Shown: positions 4,933-7,188 of the stretch, piece by piece | How positions within the stretch are numbered: the stretch's first letter is position 1 | How the letters are laid out: the number at the start of each line of letters is the position of its first letter | Assembly: GCA_016783865.1 (NCBI GenBank) | Contig: JADHVS010000219.1 | Location: 1 to 7,188, forward strand | Direction of reading: 5' to 3' | DNA length: 7,188 nt | Origin: Bacteroidales bacterium | GTDB taxonomy: Bacteria > Bacteroidota > Bacteroidia > Bacteroidales > SM23-62 | Translations under genes and position numbers: made by a program | The notes under the pieces: generated by a model | Database searches by the model: none | What the model saw: the letters and a program-made list of their open reading frames with translations, nothing else | Told to the model about the DNA's origin: nothing

Positions 4933-7185
4933 TTATTCAAACATGTCCAGGTCGGGACGCATTTTTATTATCCTTTCTTTTTCGGCCTCAGGTATTGGAT
5001 TGCCCTGCAAACCCAGCGATGTAAGGTTTTTCATTTTTAATACCTCATCAGGTACCCTCTCAATGTTATTATTTTCAAGGTAAAGGGAGTGAAGTGATTT
5101 TAATTCAGAAATCCATGTTGGGATTACATTTAGCTGATTATCAGATAAAAACAGCACCTTTAGTTTTTTTAAGTCTGCCATTTCAGAAGGAAGTTCAGTC
5201 AATTGGTTGTTGGATAGATCCAGGTATCGCAGCTTTTTCATCTTTCCAATTTCAGGTGGAAGGGAGGAAATCTGGTTATTATCCAGATTTAGATCATCAA
5301 GCTTGCCTAAATTCGTGATGGAAGAAGGAATTGTACTGATGTTATTGCTCATGAGTCCCAGGTATGCCAATGTCTTCTGTTCCGGGATTTCTTTCGGCAG
5401 ATATTTTATTTGGTTTTCTTCCAGGGATAAATAGCTTATCGAAGAGTGAGAAAACAGGCCGGCAGGCAAAGTATTGATATCAGCTCCCATTATTTCCAGT
5501 CCGTCGAGGTTAGTGAGACTGGATATCCCACCGGGTATACTTTCCAGGTCTGAATCGGATATTGACAGCCATTGCAGGTTTTCAAATTTGCCAGGTTGAA
5601 ACTGAATGTCAGGCAACCTGTATCCATAAATGTATAATTCCATTACGTTTGAAAACTGATAGTATTCTTCCGGGAATGATGTATAGAGACTTAGGTCAAG
5701 GCTGAGGTAATCAACATCTTCAATCGTCTCATAATCCTCCATGATATACTGCAAATCATATTCAACGGGTGAGACGGCCGTGTCCTTCAATTCAGGTTCG
5801 TCGTTTTCATCTTCTGTCCAGGTTTTGTATACCACGCGTCCACTGGCGTTAATCAGTCCTGAAGATTCAATTATGTAGACCTCCCCCAAACCATCCTTAA
5901 ACTGCCTCGTCCAATCATAAACAAAGGGGACGGCTTCTTTCCCGTTCCGGTCGATATAACCCCATTTCCCATCCATTTCTGCATAGGCAAGACCGCCGGA
6001 TAATTTACCCATTTCATTATAAAAGAAATGAGTTAAATATTTACCTGCTGTGTCCACCAGAGCCCATTGATAATCTTTTTTCACAGTTGCAGTTCCTTCT
6101 GAGATACAGAAAAATCCGTCATTGATATCATAAAAATAGTTTTCTTCATTAAGTAAAATTTCATCATAAATAAAAGGCAGGAGGGTATCACCCGATTTTT
6201 TTACAATACCATATAAATCATCTTCGGACGGATAGGAAAAGCAGGGATGATCGAAGCTGTTCTTTATATTACCGGCAAAAGCATATATCTGAATCCTTGA
6301 ATCCTCATCAGTCCAGTAGGATGAATAATTCCAATCCATGCCAGATATAAGTCTCAGACCATTTTTAAAACCATATAATCCGGATGTTAGTTTTTCGAGG
6401 TTTTCGGTTATCCATTGCCCGGTTGCAGGGTAATATACCCTTTGTTCATCATTTTCAGTAATCCAAACACTTTCATCCACAATAGACGGGACAATCTGAT
6501 AATCTCCAATGGGAATGACCGTATTGCCTTCCTTATCAAATAAACCGGTTCTGTTGTTATAATCTTCAACAATAAAATAAGGTTGGTCCCACCAATCGAG
6601 GGGAGAAATTTCCCTGTAAAATGGTGGAATAATCGTGTCACCCGACAAATTTATCATGCCTTCATAAAGTGGCAGATATCCATAATACCAATCCTCATCC
6701 GGCTTGACTGTATCATTGTAAATAAATATATAGTTTCCAATGGCAGCGATCTGGTTTATGAAAACCGGTTCCAGTATCCATTTATGCTGGCAATCTATGA
6801 TCCCCCACAGACTGTCTTTCTCAGCGATAAACCAATCATAACCATGATAAACAACCTGGTCGACAGGTAGTTTTTCAAGTTTACCATCATAGGAAGCCAG
6901 GTAATAATCTCCAAAGTTTTCCGGAGTATATTCATACATAAAATCATCCTCTGATTGCAGGTATTCCTGTCCAAGTATTTTATTGCAGCCTTCAATTCTG
7001 GCCAGGTAGAGATATTCCTGAGGCAGAATGACATTACCAGAGGTATCACGGGCACCCCATATGTATTCTCTTTCAAAGTTGCTGCTTTTACTCACATATC
7101 CGAGCTGTTGAGCATTTAATGGAATAACGGAAAGGCCCGCAATAATAAACAGGGCCAATAAACCGGAGATGAGTTTTCGAAACAT
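4933..7185 (-). CDS. Secreted WG-repeat and leucine-rich-repeat protein
   Basis: A 750-residue protein of unknown specific function. Residues 1-25 form a signal peptide: Lys/Arg near the start, hydrophobic core LISGLLALFIIAGLSVI, likely cleavage after LNA. There is no lipobox cysteine, so it is probably periplasmic or released. Residues about 41-456 carry about eight WG/KWG-like repeats, each a W/Y/T-G-x-h-D/N core, then xxGxxhhPxxY; the clearest are at 126-142, 213-226, 324-343 and 406-424 (KWGYIDRNGKEAVPFVYDWT). An acidic linker (TEDENDEPELKD, 457-468) leads to eleven leucine-rich repeats starting at 491, 514, 537, 560, 583, 606, 629, 652, 675, 698 and 721, exactly 23 residues apart, of the form LxxLxLxxNxLxxLPxxIxxLxx. 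The last is a capping repeat. I see no catalytic motif, transmembrane anchor or type IX secretion C-terminal domain. Both repeat types usually mediate binding, so a binding or surface role is inferred. The start is chosen because it begins the signal peptide; the upstream region is cut off by the window edge. Confidence 0.9.
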   Translation of the reverse strand: MFRKLISGLLALFIIAGLSVIPLNAQQLGYVSKSSNFEREYIWGARDTSGNVILPQEYLYLARIEGCNKILGQEYLQSEDDFMYEYTPENFGDYYLASYDGKLEKLPVDQVVYHGYDWFIAEKDSLWGIIDCQHKWILEPVFINQIAAIGNYIFIYNDTVKPDEDWYYGYLPLYEGMINLSGDTIIPPFYREISPLDWWDQPYFIVEDYNNRTGLFDKEGNTVIPIGDYQIVPSIVDESVWITENDEQRVYYPATGQWITENLEKLTSGLYGFKNGLRLISGMDWNYSSYWTDEDSRIQIYAFAGNIKNSFDHPCFSYPSEDDLYGIVKKSGDTLLPFIYDEILLNEENYFYDINDGFFCISEGTATVKKDYQWALVDTAGKYLTHFFYNEMGKLSGGLAYAEMDGKWGYIDRNGKEAVPFVYDWTRQFKDGLGEVYIIESSGLINASGRVVYKTWTEDENDEPELKDTAVSPVEYDLQYIMEDYETIEDVDYLSLDLSLYTSFPEEYYQFSNVMELYIYGYRLPDIQFQPGKFENLQWLSISDSDLESIPGGISSLTNLDGLEIMGADINTLPAGLFSHSSISYLSLEENQIKYLPKEIPEQKTLAYLGLMSNNISTIPSSITNLGKLDDLNLDNNQISSLPPEIGKMKKLRYLDLSNNQLTELPSEMADLKKLKVLFLSDNQLNVIPTWISELKSLHSLYLENNNIERVPDEVLKMKNLTSLGLQGNPIPEAEKERIIKMRPDLDMFE

Positions 7186-7188
7186 AAT

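Noticed and set aside
4636..5024. Open frames on the + strand opposite mnmA and the gap beyond it
   Set aside because: They are mostly antisense to conserved coding sequence of mnmA and the LRR gene and encode no recognisable domain.
6795..7076. Alternative-frame coding inside the WG-repeat gene
   Set aside because: The long frame has a signal peptide and repeats at the right spacing; the shorter overlapping frame has no domain and is a shadow.

Overview
The window looks like an ordinary chromosomal stretch from a member of the Bacteroidota, probably a Bacteroidales or Marinilabiliales relative. Several signs point that way: starts with little or no Shine-Dalgarno sequence, TAnnTTTG-type -7 promoter elements upstream of two genes, a RapZ C-terminal domain carried on a larger protein beside a MurU-like nucleotidyltransferase, an MnmA with an extra segment of a kind I recall from this phylum, and a secreted WG-repeat protein. 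Base composition is moderately AT-rich. I see no IS element, phage gene, integrase, CRISPR array, tRNA or rRNA. No gene-free stretch is longer than 188 bases.

Left part (1-2846, + strand): the 3' end of an open frame that enters from outside the window and ends in a RapZ C-terminal domain; a 188-bp gap with two short degenerate tandem arrays (a 10-bp unit overlapping the stop codon and a 7-bp-period array); a MurU-like sugar-1-phosphate nucleotidyltransferase; and a NhaA-type Na+/H+ antiporter with a long hydrophilic insertion. The first two genes fit an AmgK/MurU-type amino-sugar salvage pair for recycling cell-wall MurNAc/GlcNAc. The kinase half of the first gene would lie outside the window, so that reading is inference.

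Middle (2847-4829): cysH, a [4Fe-4S] APS reductase with its own Bacteroidota-type promoter on the + strand, runs head-on into mnmA, a tRNA 2-thiouridylase on the - strand, with only 2 bp between stop codons. The other sulfate-assimilation genes are absent.

Right part (4830-7188, - strand): upstream of mnmA is a GC-rich segment with nested inverted repeats, preceded by a TAnnTTTG element, so it may be a structured 5' leader. Beyond it is a complete 750-residue exported protein with about eight WG-like repeats followed by eleven leucine-rich repeats at an unbroken 23-residue period.

I found no clearly new multi-gene system. The most interesting items are the RapZ-domain protein beside murU, the WG+LRR secreted protein, the structured region ahead of mnmA, and the short tandem arrays between the first two genes.
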